Translations under genes and position numbers: made by a program
Source: an uncultured Clostridia bacterium
GTDB taxonomy: Bacteria > Bacillota > Clostridia > Christensenellales > Borkfalkiaceae
Direction of reading: 5' to 3'
DNA length: 64,000 bases
NCBI GenBank assembly: GCA_944367565.1
Contig: CALVWR010000008.1
Span: forward strand, 1 to 64,000
Notes under the pieces: model-generated
Databases searched by the model: none
What the model was told of the DNA's origin: nothing
Seen by the model: only the letters and a program-made list of their open reading frames with translations
Shown here: positions 25,539-34,748 of the stretch, one piece after another
Numbering within the stretch: position 1 is the stretch's first letter
Layout of the letters: every line of letters starts with the position of its first letter

Positions 25539-26870
25539 ATGGAAAACAGAACATATCACATCGTTACGTTCGGATGTCAGATGAATGTGCATGAATCGGA
25601 GAAATTGGCCGGGATCATGCGGGAACTCGGATATGAAGTCGCCCGTACGGAAGAGGAAGCCGACGTAATTCTTTTCAATACATGTTGCATCCGTGAGAAT
25701 GCGGAAGATCGAGCGAGAGGAAATATCGGCGCATTAAAAAAGCTGAAACAAAAAAACAAGGATCTGATCATCGCGGTTGGCGGATGCATGACGCAACAAC
25801 CGGGCGCGGCGGAGAAACTGAAAAAAATGTTTCCCTTTATCGATATTATCTTCGGCACGCATAATCTGGAAAATTTCAAAGAACTGTTTTTGCGCAGAAT
25901 CGCCGCGAAGCGAAGCGTCGTATCCGTCGATGAAAAAGAAGGCGAAATTCGGGAAGGGACGCCGAAGTTTCGCACCAGTTATCCCAACGCATGGGTAAAC
26001 ATCATGTATGGATGCAATAATTTTTGTACATATTGCATCGTACCGTATGTAAGAGGCAGGGAGCGAAGCCGTAAAGCGGAAGATATCGTTGCGGAATGTC
26101 GCCGCCTGATCCGGGACGGATATAAAGAAATTACCTTACTCGGGCAGAACGTGAACTCATACGGAAACGACGGGAACGAAGGCGTTACGTTTGCGCAGCT
26201 CTTAAGGCAGATTGCATCGATCGAGGGAAAGTTCCGCATCAGATTCATGACAAGTCATCCTAAAGATCTTTCAAGAGACGTCGCCTATGCCGTCCGGGAT
26301 TCGGAAAAGATCTGTAAAGCCGTGCATCTTCCGATACAATCCGGATCGGACAGGATTCTTCGCTTGATGAATCGACGCTATACGCGCGAAGACTATCTTG
26401 AAAAACTCGCTTTTTTAAGAGAAATCGTTCCGGGTTGCGCCGTAACTTCCGACATTATGGTCGGATTTCCCTCGGAAACCGAAAAAGATTTTCTGGAAAC
26501 CTGCGAATTGGTGCGGAAAGCAAAATTTCTCAATGCGTTTACATTTGTGTATTCACCGAGAAAAGGCACAAAAGCGGCGGAAATGGATGAACAAATTCCG
26601 GAAGAAACGGCAAAGGACAGGATCATGCGGCTCATAGAGATACAAAACGAAGTGAGCAGGGAAATTTCCGAATCGTATCTCGGCAAAGTCAGAGAAGTGC
26701 TTTGCGAAGGATACGACCGGGAAAAATCGATGTGTTACGGCAGAGACGATTCGGGGAAGATGATTTATTTCAAGGCAGATGAATCTCTTATCGGGGAATT
26801 TACGGACGTTGAGGTCGAAAAGATTGCGGGAATATCGCTTCTGGGCAAATCAGCAAAAAGGGGTAAATAG
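25539..26870 (+). CDS. miaB: tRNA-2-methylthio-N6-dimethylallyladenosine synthase MiaB
   Basis: Radical SAM methylthiotransferase that converts i6A37 to ms2i6A37 in tRNAs reading UNN codons, using the product of MiaA encoded further down this operon. The N-terminal UPF0004 domain begins TFGCQMNVHESEKLAG with its cluster cysteines; the radical SAM motif is CNNFCTYCIVPYVRGRERSR at about 157; a TRAM domain forms the last 65 residues. 443 residues, normal. The ATG at 25539 gives MENRTYHIVTFGCQMN; a GTG at 25527 is the alternative. The ribosome site is poor at either. Confidence 0.96.
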   Translation: MENRTYHIVTFGCQMNVHESEKLAGIMRELGYEVARTEEEADVILFNTCCIRENAEDRARGNIGALKKLKQKNKDLIIAVGGCMTQQPGAAEKLKKMFPFIDIIFGTHNLENFKELFLRRIAAKRSVVSVDEKEGEIREGTPKFRTSYPNAWVNIMYGCNNFCTYCIVPYVRGRERSRKAEDIVAECRRLIRDGYKEITLLGQNVNSYGNDGNEGVTFAQLLRQIASIEGKFRIRFMTSHPKDLSRDVAYAVRDSEKICKAVHLPIQSGSDRILRLMNRRYTREDYLEKLAFLREIVPGCAVTSDIMVGFPSETEKDFLETCELVRKAKFLNAFTFVYSPRKGTKAAEMDEQIPEETAKDRIMRLIEIQNEVSREISESYLGKVREVLCEGYDREKSMCYGRDDSGKMIYFKADESLIGEFTDVEVEKIAGISLLGKSAKRGK

Positions 26871-26875
26871 AAACC

Positions 26876-29440
26876 ATGGCTCTCTCACCGATGATGAAAC
26901 ATTATCTCGAAATCAAGGAGAAATATAAAGATTGCATCGTATTTTACCGCTTAGGGGATTTTTACGAGATGTTTTTTGACGATGCGATCAAAGCGTCTGC
27001 CGTTCTGGATCTGACGCTTACCGGAAGGGATTGCGGGCTTGAAGAGCGTGCGCCGATGTGCGGCGTGCCGTTTCATGCCGCCGATTTTTATATTTCGAAA
27101 CTGGCGGAACAGGGATATAAAGTTGCCGTTTGCGAGCAGTTGACGGAGCCGAACGGCAGAAATCTTGTGGAAAGAGACGTGGTGAAAGTCATCACGGCGG
27201 GAACGTTGACGGAAGATTCTCTGATCGATGAAAAAAGCAACAATTTTTTAGCGTGTGTGTATGCGGATAAAGAGGAAAACGCGCTCGCCTGGGTGGATAT
27301 TACGACGGGCGAGTTTTTTGTAAAACCGATCAGGGACGAAGAAAAGACGGTCGACGAACTCATGCGGATATCGCCGGCAGAAATCATCTGCAATGAACTT
27401 GCCGATAAGAAATACGGACAATCGGGTGCGGTAAAACATCGGGTTTTGCCGAAGTTTACGTTATATGCGGAAGGGCAGTTTTATTACGAAATTGCGAAAG
27501 AAGCGCTGAAGAATCAGTTAAAAGTTAAAAATTTAACCGCATTCTCTTTGGAAAACGAAAGATCGTCCGTATGCGCAGCGGGAGCACTTGTCGCATATCT
27601 TCGGGAAACGCAGATGCATTCGCTCAAGAATATCACGCAGATCCGTTTGGAAAAAAGCGGGGAATTCATGTCTGTCGACATCACCGCCCTCAGAAATCTT
27701 GAAATATTAAAAACCTTGCGCGACGGAAAAAAATACGGTTCGCTTTTATGGGTGCTGGATAAGACGAAGACCAGTATGGGCGCGCGCGCCTTACAAAGCT
27801 GGCTTTTGAATCCCCTGCAAAATGCCGATGAGATCAATTACCGTTTAAACGGCGTGCAGGAACTTGCCGAAAACAACATGGCAAGAGAAGGGATCATGGA
27901 AGTTTTGGCGTGCGTAAGGGATGTAAGTCGGATCACGGGGAAAATATCCAACGGAAATCTTTTGCCGAAAGACTGTATTTTGCTTGCCGAATCGTTGAGC
28001 GTAATTCCGAACATAAAATTTTTACTTTCGGGGATCAACAGCGAAATTCTGCGGAAACTGCGGGATAATTTAGGAGATTTTACATCTTTAACGAAGTTAT
28101 TGTTTTCCGCATTTCAGGAAAAACAACCCACAAATCTCAAGGACGGCGGTTTTATCAAGGACGGATATAACGCGAAACTCGACGAACTAAGGCGTTTTGC
28201 CGAAAACGGACGGAATATGATTCTGGAAATGGAGGCGCGGGAAAAGCAAAAAACCGGGATCAAAACGCTGAAAATTCATTATAATCGTGTATTCGGGTAT
28301 TATATCGAAGTGACGAATTCCTTTAAAGAACAGGTTCCGTATCACTATCAGCGGAAACAGACGCTTGCGAATTGTGAACGGTATGTTACGGAAGAACTGA
28401 AAGAACTGGAAGAGAAACTTCTCACGGCTTCGGAGCGTGCCTTAAAGGTGGAACAAAGATTGTATGCGGAACTGAAGGAGCTTCTTGCCGGTTATATCGG
28501 CATGCTGAAGGACGCGGCGGAAAAATTGGCGATACTCGATGTTCTTACGGCGTTTGCGCAGGTGGCGAAAAAGTATAATTATGTCCGCCCCGATCTCGTA
28601 GCGGCAGGTCAGGCGATGGAAATCTCGGGCGGGAGACATCCCGTAGTGGAGAGAGTCTCCGAAGAACACTTCGTTCCGAACGATTGTTTTATGGATTCTT
28701 CAGAAAACCGCACGCTTATCATTACGGGACCGAACATGGCGGGAAAAAGCACCTATATGCGGCAGGTTGCGCTGATCGTTCTCATGGCGCATATCGGAAG
28801 TTTTGTGCCCGCAAGATCGGCAAAAATTCCGCTGACCGATAAGATCTTTACGAGAATCGGCGCGAGCGACAGTCTGATCTCCGATCAAAGCACCTTTATG
28901 GTGGAGATGAACGAAGTGGCGGCAATCATCAGAAACGCCACGGCGAACAGCCTTCTGATTCTCGACGAGATCGGGAGAGGCACGAGCACCTTTGACGGGC
29001 TGAGCATCGCATGGGCGGTCGTGGAATATCTCAACAAAACGGTGAAAGCAAAAACGTTGTTTGCCACGCACTATCATGAATTGACCGAACTGGAAGGCAT
29101 GATGGACGGGGTAAAAAATTATAAAGTAACCGTCAAAGAGCTGAATAATTCCATCGTCTTCATGAGAAAGATCATGCGCGGAGGCGCAAACAAGAGTTTC
29201 GGAATCGAAGTCGCCGCATTGGCGGGAGTACCGCAGGAAGTGACGGATAAAGCGAAAAGCGTGTTAAAACGTCTTGAAAAAAACGAACTTACGCTGCAAA
29301 GCGAGGAAATGGCGGAAGAACCGGAAGAAATGGAATCTTTAAGCGAAACGGAAAGGATATTAAAGGATATCGACCTCGATAACGTTACGCCCATGCAGGC
29401 ATTTCTTATTTTGCAGGATCTTAAAGAGAAGGTAAAATAA
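26876..29440 (+). CDS. mutS: DNA mismatch repair protein MutS
   Basis: Mismatch-recognising ATPase. The mismatch-binding domain at the N-terminus has the diagnostic GDFYEMFFDDA (Phe-x-Glu wedge) at about residue 27; connector, lever and clamp domains follow; the ABC-type ATPase has Walker A GPNMAGKSTYMRQ at about 617, and ILDEIGRGTSTFDG. The C-terminal tail after about 800 holds acidic residues and a dimerisation helix. 854 residues, full length. It starts five bases after miaB and ends four bases before mutL, so it is clearly co-transcribed. Confidence 0.97.
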   Translation: MALSPMMKHYLEIKEKYKDCIVFYRLGDFYEMFFDDAIKASAVLDLTLTGRDCGLEERAPMCGVPFHAADFYISKLAEQGYKVAVCEQLTEPNGRNLVERDVVKVITAGTLTEDSLIDEKSNNFLACVYADKEENALAWVDITTGEFFVKPIRDEEKTVDELMRISPAEIICNELADKKYGQSGAVKHRVLPKFTLYAEGQFYYEIAKEALKNQLKVKNLTAFSLENERSSVCAAGALVAYLRETQMHSLKNITQIRLEKSGEFMSVDITALRNLEILKTLRDGKKYGSLLWVLDKTKTSMGARALQSWLLNPLQNADEINYRLNGVQELAENNMAREGIMEVLACVRDVSRITGKISNGNLLPKDCILLAESLSVIPNIKFLLSGINSEILRKLRDNLGDFTSLTKLLFSAFQEKQPTNLKDGGFIKDGYNAKLDELRRFAENGRNMILEMEAREKQKTGIKTLKIHYNRVFGYYIEVTNSFKEQVPYHYQRKQTLANCERYVTEELKELEEKLLTASERALKVEQRLYAELKELLAGYIGMLKDAAEKLAILDVLTAFAQVAKKYNYVRPDLVAAGQAMEISGGRHPVVERVSEEHFVPNDCFMDSSENRTLIITGPNMAGKSTYMRQVALIVLMAHIGSFVPARSAKIPLTDKIFTRIGASDSLISDQSTFMVEMNEVAAIIRNATANSLLILDEIGRGTSTFDGLSIAWAVVEYLNKTVKAKTLFATHYHELTELEGMMDGVKNYKVTVKELNNSIVFMRKIMRGGANKSFGIEVAALAGVPQEVTDKAKSVLKRLEKNELTLQSEEMAEEPEEMESLSETERILKDIDLDNVTPMQAFLILQDLKEKVK

Positions 29441-29444
29441 CCGT

Positions 29445-31454
29445 ATGACAAAAATCAACATACTTGACAGCGCAATCTATAATCGTATCGCGGCCGGCGA
29501 GGTTGTGGAAAGACCTTATTCCGTAGTCAAGGAACTTGTGGAAAATTCCATTGACGCCAGAGCAAGCAAAATTTGGGTTGATATCGTCGACGGAGGAATT
29601 GTTTCCGTCAAAGTCACCGATGACGGTTGCGGCATTGAAAAAAGTGAACTTAAAAAGGCATTTCTGCCGCATGCTACAAGTAAAATAGCCGACGTGGGTG
29701 ACCTCGACGCGATCAAAACGCTCGGATTTCGCGGCGAAGCGATTGCGAGCATTGCGTCGGTATCCCGTATGACCATCGCTTCAAAACCGGCAGAGCAGGA
29801 ATTCGGCGCCATGATCTCTTCCGAGGGTGGGATTTTGTCAGATGCGGAAGAGTGCGGCTTATCCGACGGAACGGAAATCACGGTAAACAATCTGTTTTTC
29901 AATACGCCTGCGAGGCAGAAATTCTTAAAGTCGGCAAAGAGCGAAGAAGGGGATATATCCAATATAATCACGCGTTTTATTTTGGGAAATCCGTTTATTT
30001 CCTTCCGATACACTGCGAACGGAAAAATCGTTTACCAGTCGTACGGAGACGGTTTGGAAAGCGCAATGCTCAACGTTTACGGCAAGTCTGCGGTGGAAAA
30101 CTGCTTTTATATCGATACGGAAAAACACGGACTGCGCCTGTGCGGTTTTATCGGGAAACACCATTTTACGAAACCGAACAGAACTTATCAATCGATGTTT
30201 ATCAACGGAAGATATGTAATCAACGCCACTTTAAATAGTGCGATCACCAATGCCTATAGCGCATATCTGATGAAGCGGCAATATCCGTTTTACGTTCTCA
30301 ATCTCACCGTACCGACGGAAATTGTCGATGTAAACGTACATCCGAATAAATCGGACGTGCGGTTTTCAAATAATCAGATTATTTACGGCAGCGTCTATTC
30401 CGTGATCTCCAAAGTTCTGGACGGGAGCAGCGAGGCTGTGAACATCGTCAAAGAAATGCAATACGTACCCACATACAGCGACGAAGACAAATCAGATATC
30501 GATAGTAAAAAAGATAAGTATATAACTGATGAAATTTATGATAATTATATCAAACATAATACAGGGAATAACCGTGCCGATACGAAATGGACTCTGAACG
30601 ATCATACGCATTTGCCTGAGTACAGCGACCCGATTCCCAGCGAAAAGGCAAACCGGCTGTTTGAGGAAAACAAGCGTTTTTTGTCGGAGCTCGATAAAGC
30701 GCAGCCGGAAAAAGAATTTTATTCGGAAAAATCGTCGGGAAACGATTTTCAGGCGGAAACTCCGGCATCGGACGCCGCTCAGGCAACAAAAGCCGCAGCA
30801 GAAGACTCCATGCCGGAATACGCAAGAAGTTCAGAGGTTTCTAAGAAAGACGGGAAAAAAGAGCAACAATCGATTTCTTTTGTACAGGAACTGAAACTGA
30901 TCGGACAGGCGCTGGATACCTATTTGATTCTTGAAGACGGAAAAGACCTGTATTTTGTCGATCAGCACGCCGCTCATGAACGCGTGCTGTACGATAAGTT
31001 TTACGATAAAGCGCTGCACGGCAATATCGTGAGTCAGACGCTTCTCATGCCGTATACTTTTACCGTCAACGAACAGGAGAATCAATTTATAAAAAGTAAA
31101 CTTCCATATTTTAACTGGCTCGGTATCGAAATGGAAGAATTCGGATATAACGCATACAAGATCTCTTCCGTTCCGGCGGAACTTGCCGATATGGATCTGA
31201 AACTGTTTTTGGATGACTGTATGAATGATATACTGCTCGGAAAAGATGTTCTGCCCGATATAATTCGGGAAAAAATTGCGCAGAAAGCCTGTAAATCCGC
31301 AATTAAGTCCGGTGACGTTCTGGATGAAACCGATATGAAGATCTTAATGAAACTTATCCGAAATAATCTGGGACTGAAATGTCCGCACGGCAGGCCGATT
31401 GCAATAAAAATTACGCGGACGGAAATCGATAAATGGTTCAAGAGAATTTTATGA
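29445..31454 (+). CDS. mutL: DNA mismatch repair protein MutL
   Basis: Matchmaker ATPase with latent endonuclease activity. GHKL motifs: AAGEVVERPYSVVKELVENS, DDGCGIEKSEL and TLGFRGEAIASIASVS in the first 100 residues. A variable acidic linker (about 340-480) leads to the C-terminal dimerisation/nuclease domain with DQHAAHERVLYD, CKSAIKSGD and CPHGRPIAIKI. The nuclease motif of Bacillus MutL is DQHA-x2-E-x4-E; here the last position is Asp, a conservative change. Since the CPHGRP motif is present, a nicking MutL, as in bacteria without MutH, is expected. 669 residues. Overlaps miaA by four bases. Confidence 0.96.
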   Translation: MTKINILDSAIYNRIAAGEVVERPYSVVKELVENSIDARASKIWVDIVDGGIVSVKVTDDGCGIEKSELKKAFLPHATSKIADVGDLDAIKTLGFRGEAIASIASVSRMTIASKPAEQEFGAMISSEGGILSDAEECGLSDGTEITVNNLFFNTPARQKFLKSAKSEEGDISNIITRFILGNPFISFRYTANGKIVYQSYGDGLESAMLNVYGKSAVENCFYIDTEKHGLRLCGFIGKHHFTKPNRTYQSMFINGRYVINATLNSAITNAYSAYLMKRQYPFYVLNLTVPTEIVDVNVHPNKSDVRFSNNQIIYGSVYSVISKVLDGSSEAVNIVKEMQYVPTYSDEDKSDIDSKKDKYITDEIYDNYIKHNTGNNRADTKWTLNDHTHLPEYSDPIPSEKANRLFEENKRFLSELDKAQPEKEFYSEKSSGNDFQAETPASDAAQATKAAAEDSMPEYARSSEVSKKDGKKEQQSISFVQELKLIGQALDTYLILEDGKDLYFVDQHAAHERVLYDKFYDKALHGNIVSQTLLMPYTFTVNEQENQFIKSKLPYFNWLGIEMEEFGYNAYKISSVPAELADMDLKLFLDDCMNDILLGKDVLPDIIREKIAQKACKSAIKSGDVLDETDMKILMKLIRNNLGLKCPHGRPIAIKITRTEIDKWFKRIL

Positions 31455-32356
31455 AGCCGAAAATTATCATCGTCTGCGGGCCTACCGCCACGGGAAAAAC
31501 CGCACTTGCGGTCAATCTGGCTAAACGGCTGTCCTCGGAAGTGATTTCCGCCGATTCCATGTGTATTTATAAAGGATTCGATATCGGCACGGCAAAACCG
31601 ACGAGGGCGGAAAGACAAGAAGTGAGGCATCATATGATCGACATCCGGTGCGGAAACGAGCCGTTCAGCGTGGCGGATTATAAGCAAATTGCAACGCCGA
31701 TTGCGGAGTCTTTGCTCCACGAGGGGAAAACCCCGATTCTCTGCGGAGGTACCGGCTTCTATATTGAATCCGTTTTATATGATTTTTCATACGGAAACGG
31801 CGGAAAAAACGATGCCGTGCGTAAAAAATACGAACAGCTGGCAGCTACGGAGGGCAAAGACGCGCTTTATCTGCTGTTGCAAGAAAAAGATCCGTTGACC
31901 GCGGAAAAACTGCATAAAAACGACGTGCATCGCGTAATCCGAGCTCTGGAAATCTGCGAATGTTCGGGGAAAGCAAAATCGCAGTTTGCCGACCGGCGTA
32001 TACCGAAATACGATTATATTGCAGTGTGTTTTGATTTTCAACGCGAAGAGCTGTATAAAAGAATCGATTTAAGGGCGCAGAAAATGTTTGATGAAGGACT
32101 TGTAGAGGAAGTGGAACACCTGAAATCCACAGGGATTTGCGAAGGTAGTCAGGCGATGCAGGGGATCGGTTATAAGGAAGTTCTGGCATATCTGAGAGGG
32201 GAATTCGGTCTGAAAGAGGCAATTGAACTCGTCAAGCAGAATTCCCGGCGATATGCAAAAAGGCAGATTACGTTTTTCAAAAGGTTGGAAAACATCCGTT
32301 ATTTACAACCGATGAGCAGCGACGAAGCAGCCGAGGAGGTATTGAAGCTTTTATGA
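31451..32356 (+). CDS. miaA: tRNA dimethylallyltransferase MiaA
   Basis: Adds the dimethylallyl group to N6 of A37 in tRNAs reading UNN codons, the first step completed by MiaB. P-loop GPTATGKTALAVNLAKRL at residue 9 onwards, DSMCIYKGFDIGTAKPT next, and the tRNA-binding VDSx-like and C-terminal RRYAKRQITFFKR motifs. 301 residues. A six-codon longer start at 31433 exists, but the ATG at 31451, which overlaps the mutL stop (ATGA), is the natural one. Confidence 0.95.
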   Translation: MKPKIIIVCGPTATGKTALAVNLAKRLSSEVISADSMCIYKGFDIGTAKPTRAERQEVRHHMIDIRCGNEPFSVADYKQIATPIAESLLHEGKTPILCGGTGFYIESVLYDFSYGNGGKNDAVRKKYEQLAATEGKDALYLLLQEKDPLTAEKLHKNDVHRVIRALEICECSGKAKSQFADRRIPKYDYIAVCFDFQREELYKRIDLRAQKMFDEGLVEEVEHLKSTGICEGSQAMQGIGYKEVLAYLRGEFGLKEAIELVKQNSRRYAKRQITFFKRLENIRYLQPMSSDEAAEEVLKLL

Positions 32357-33561
32357 TCGACGGAAAACTGATCGACGAATGCGAGCAAAAGTTAAAAGAC
32401 AAGTTTGAGAATCTGGAGAAGATTTCTCTTTTCAATACGGAAAAAGTCTTAAAGGCCTTTCAGAAAAACAAGCTGGCATTAAGGCATTTCAATCCGACGA
32501 CGGGATACGGATACGGCGATGAAGGACGCGATACGCTGAATGGGGTATTTGCGGATCTTTTCGGTGCGGAAGCGGCGTTGGTTTCCCCGAATATTGTAAG
32601 CGGAACGCACGCTATTTCGCTATGTCTTTACGGAATTTTAAGACCTGGTGACGCGTTTGTTTCCATTACGGGCGAACCGTACGATACTCTTTCGGAAGTC
32701 ATACGCGGAAAAGATGACGGATCTTTAAGCGATTTCGGAATTCGATTCGATTGTATCGCGTTAAAAGATCATAAAATCGATAAAAGCACGATAAAAGAAT
32801 ATTTTTCAAAGCATACTCCGAAAATGGTTTTCATGCAACGCAGTCGCGGATATGAATGGCGTCCGGCGCTTACGATAGAGGATATTGCGGACGCAGTAGC
32901 TTTTGTCCGGAGTTGCGGATTTCAAGGATGCATTTTCCTGGATAATTGCTATGGGGAATTTGTAGACGTGAAAGAACCCACCGAAGTCGGCGTGAATCTG
33001 ATTGCCGGATCCATGATCAAAAATATCGGAGGAGGAATCGCGCCGACCGGAGGATATATTGCAGGCGATCAACAATATATACGTCTTGTTCAAAACCGCA
33101 TGACGGCGCCTTCCATAGGCGGGGAAGTCGGTTCGTACGCATTCACATATCAATATTTTTATCAGGGGTTGTTTTTGGCTCCACATACGGTAAAAGAAGC
33201 GCTCAAAGGGTCCTGGCTGACGGGTGCGGTATTGTCCGCGCTCGGGTATGCAACGTCGCCCGATCTCAACGAAAATGCCGGCGATATTATCCGCGCAATC
33301 CGTTTCGATACGGAAAAACAATTGATCGCTTTTATCAACAATATTCAGAAAAATTCCCCGGTAGACTCGTTTGTCGATGTTCTTCCGTGGGATATGCCCG
33401 GATATGAAAATCAGGTCATTATGGCGGCAGGCTGTTTTGTGCAGGGAGCATCGATAGAACTTTCCGCCGATGCCCCCATTAAGGAGCCTTATATCGCTTA
33501 TATGCAGGGCGGATTGACCTACGAACATGTAAAAATCGCATTAAAAAATCTTTCGTTATAA
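32353..33561 (+). CDS. Methionine gamma-lyase family protein (YnbB-like)
   Basis: 402-residue PLP-dependent fold-type I protein, sometimes annotated as aluminium-resistance protein; located after miaA as ynbB is near miaA/hfq in Bacillus. The N-terminal part contains HFNPTTGYGYGDEGRD and FGAEAALVSPNIVSGTHA; the PLP lysine is probably in AGSMIKNIGGGIAPTGGYI (about residue 224). True reaction unknown; C-S lyase activity is implied by family name only. It overlaps miaA by four bases (ATGA) and ends the operon. No Hfq gene follows. Confidence 0.85.
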   Translation: MIDGKLIDECEQKLKDKFENLEKISLFNTEKVLKAFQKNKLALRHFNPTTGYGYGDEGRDTLNGVFADLFGAEAALVSPNIVSGTHAISLCLYGILRPGDAFVSITGEPYDTLSEVIRGKDDGSLSDFGIRFDCIALKDHKIDKSTIKEYFSKHTPKMVFMQRSRGYEWRPALTIEDIADAVAFVRSCGFQGCIFLDNCYGEFVDVKEPTEVGVNLIAGSMIKNIGGGIAPTGGYIAGDQQYIRLVQNRMTAPSIGGEVGSYAFTYQYFYQGLFLAPHTVKEALKGSWLTGAVLSALGYATSPDLNENAGDIIRAIRFDTEKQLIAFINNIQKNSPVDSFVDVLPWDMPGYENQVIMAAGCFVQGASIELSADAPIKEPYIAYMQGGLTYEHVKIALKNLSL

Positions 33562-33720
33562 AAAATTTGACCGAACGAATGCGATCCCGCATGGGATAAA
33601 ACGCAAATCGCTTCGGCAAAATGTACCCGGACAAAATACGGCTTTTTTATCGAAGTTTTCAAAAGAGTGTAAAAACGGCAAAGGCGAGGGTCTTATTAAA
33701 ATCAAAAACTTTAAATCAAA
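33562..33720. other. Intergenic sequence, nothing recognised
   Basis: AT-rich stretch between the methionine gamma-lyase-like gene and the hairpin-rich element; no frame or motif supported. Confidence 0.4.
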
Positions 33721-33957
33721 ACCACCAGTTGAACCGGTGGTTTGCACATACCCTAAAAGGGTAAACTACCAGCCAACCCGTTAACGGGTATCGCTTTTGA
33801 TATGGCGTCCTATAGCACTACACACCTGTAAAACAGGTTCCTCGTGCTGTAATGGCGCTAAATTTATAATCGCAATAAGGTAATTTCCTTAATTTTTTAA
33901 GTTTGCTAAAGCAATTTTTTATCGTCCCCCAGTAAAACTGGGGGATTTATCAAGCTA
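33721..33957. mobile_element. Non-coding, hairpin-rich remnant of IS200/IS605 type
   Basis: About 240 bases with a series of small hairpins and no gene: ACCACC..GGTGGT (33721-33742), TACCC/GGGTA (33749-33763), ACCCG/CGGGT (33776-33789), a two-part stem AGCAC..GTGCT enclosing ACCTGT/ACAGGT (33814-33848), and a terminal CCCCCAGT/ACTGGGGG (33926-33944) followed by TTTATCAAGC. Imperfect end hairpins with no inverted terminal repeats fit the subterminal palindromes of IS200/IS605 elements, and the inner folds resemble the structured RNA part of TnpB/IscB-type elements. I recall closely similar sequences scattered in clostridial genomes. No transposase is present, so it is a non-autonomous or decayed copy; exact ends are uncertain. 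Confidence 0.55.
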
Positions 33958-33970
33958 AAGCCCCATATAA

Positions 33971-34003
33971 AAAAAAGAGTCCGAACCGCAGGACTCCTTT
34001 TTT
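33971..34003. terminator. Bidirectional terminator between the + operon and lexA
   Basis: AAAAAA-GAGTCC (33971-33982), loop of eight, GGACTC (33991-33996) then CTTTTTTT. Convergent genes on both sides (methionine gamma-lyase-like on +, lexA on -) can use it. Confidence 0.8.
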
Positions 34004-34042
34004 ATATTAAGAATAACGAATTTTTTCAGTAAGCGGAAATTT

Positions 34043-34636
34043 TCAGAATTTTCTGTAAAGCCCCTGAACCAGTCCCAAAATCACAACGTCGTCAAGCACA
34101 ATATCGGACATCGCCGAATTTTCCGGATGTAAAATGATTTTTCCGTTGCGTTTAAAAAAACGCTTGACAGTGCTGCTGTCCTCGATGAGCGCAACCACAA
34201 TATCGCCGTTTTCGGCAGTATTCTGTCGTTTTACGATGATTTTATCGCCGTCATAAATTCCCGCCTCAATCATACTGTCCCCATGAACGCGCAACATGAA
34301 TAAATCGTTTTCCGCATTGTTGAATTCAGGGGGGAGCGGATAAAAATTTTCAAAATTTTCTACGGCGAGGATCGGAGTTCCCGCCGTGACGACACCGATT
34401 AAAGGTACGCTTTCAAAACTGTTTTTCTTTGTAAGGGAAAACGCGCGTTTTTTATCGGGAGTTTTGGTAATTAAACCTTGCTTTTGCAGTTTTTCCAGGT
34501 ATGCATACGCCGTAGCGGTCGATTTGATCTTACATTCCGCACAAATTTCACGTACGCTGGGCGGATAAGAGTTATTTTCCAGATAATTCTTTACATAACG
34601 GAAAACCAGATTCAATTTTTCTTCGATCTTTTTCAT
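34043..34636 (-). CDS. lexA: SOS repressor LexA
   Basis: Represses DNA-damage genes and cleaves itself when RecA is activated. 197 residues: winged helix-turn-helix with YPPSVREICAECKIKSTATAYAYLEKL (written here as its two halves, YPPSVREICAEC and KIKSTATAYAYLEKL) in the first 60; Ala-Gly cleavage site in GVVTAGTPI near residue 84; catalytic Ser in VHGDSMIEAG near 119; Lys in DSSTVKRFF near 156. The frame extends 21 codons upstream, across its own promoter, so the start is the ATG at 34636, which matches LexA proteins. No ribosome site; the -10 box lies only six bases before the ATG, so translation is probably leaderless. Autoregulated through the palindrome in the -35 region. Confidence 0.95.
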   Translation of the reverse strand: MKKIEEKLNLVFRYVKNYLENNSYPPSVREICAECKIKSTATAYAYLEKLQKQGLITKTPDKKRAFSLTKKNSFESVPLIGVVTAGTPILAVENFENFYPLPPEFNNAENDLFMLRVHGDSMIEAGIYDGDKIIVKRQNTAENGDIVVALIEDSSTVKRFFKRNGKIILHPENSAMSDIVLDDVVILGLVQGLYRKF

Positions 34637-34642
34637 AGAAAC

Positions 34643-34671
34643 ATTGTAACATAAAAAAAACGGGATGTCAA
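34643..34671 (-). promoter_or_regulatory. lexA promoter
   Basis: Minus strand TTGACA (34671-34666), 17-base spacer, TACAAT (34648-34643), then GTTTCT and the lexA ATG. Excellent consensus match; the expected mRNA start coincides with the start codon. Confidence 0.85.
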
Positions 34672-34682
34672 ACATTTGTTTG
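34669..34682. promoter_or_regulatory. Putative LexA operator (SOS box)
   Basis: Perfect inverted repeat CAAAC-ATTT-GTTTG. It follows the GAAC-N4-GTTC layout of Firmicute LexA boxes with C/G outer changes, and overlaps the lexA -35 box. It also lies close upstream of the divergent promoter at 34693, so the 55-aa gene may share SOS control. Confidence 0.7.
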
Positions 34683-34692
34683 CAATCTGCAA

Positions 34693-34721
34693 TTGACAAA
34701 ATAAACTTTTTATGCTAATGT
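34693..34721 (+). promoter_or_regulatory. Promoter of the 55-aa Cys-rich protein gene
   Basis: TTGACA (34693-34698), 17-base spacer, TAATGT (34716-34721); divergent from lexA, ten bases from the operator palindrome. Confidence 0.7.
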
Positions 34722-34748
34722 ATCCTATGACGAAGAGAGGATGAAACG

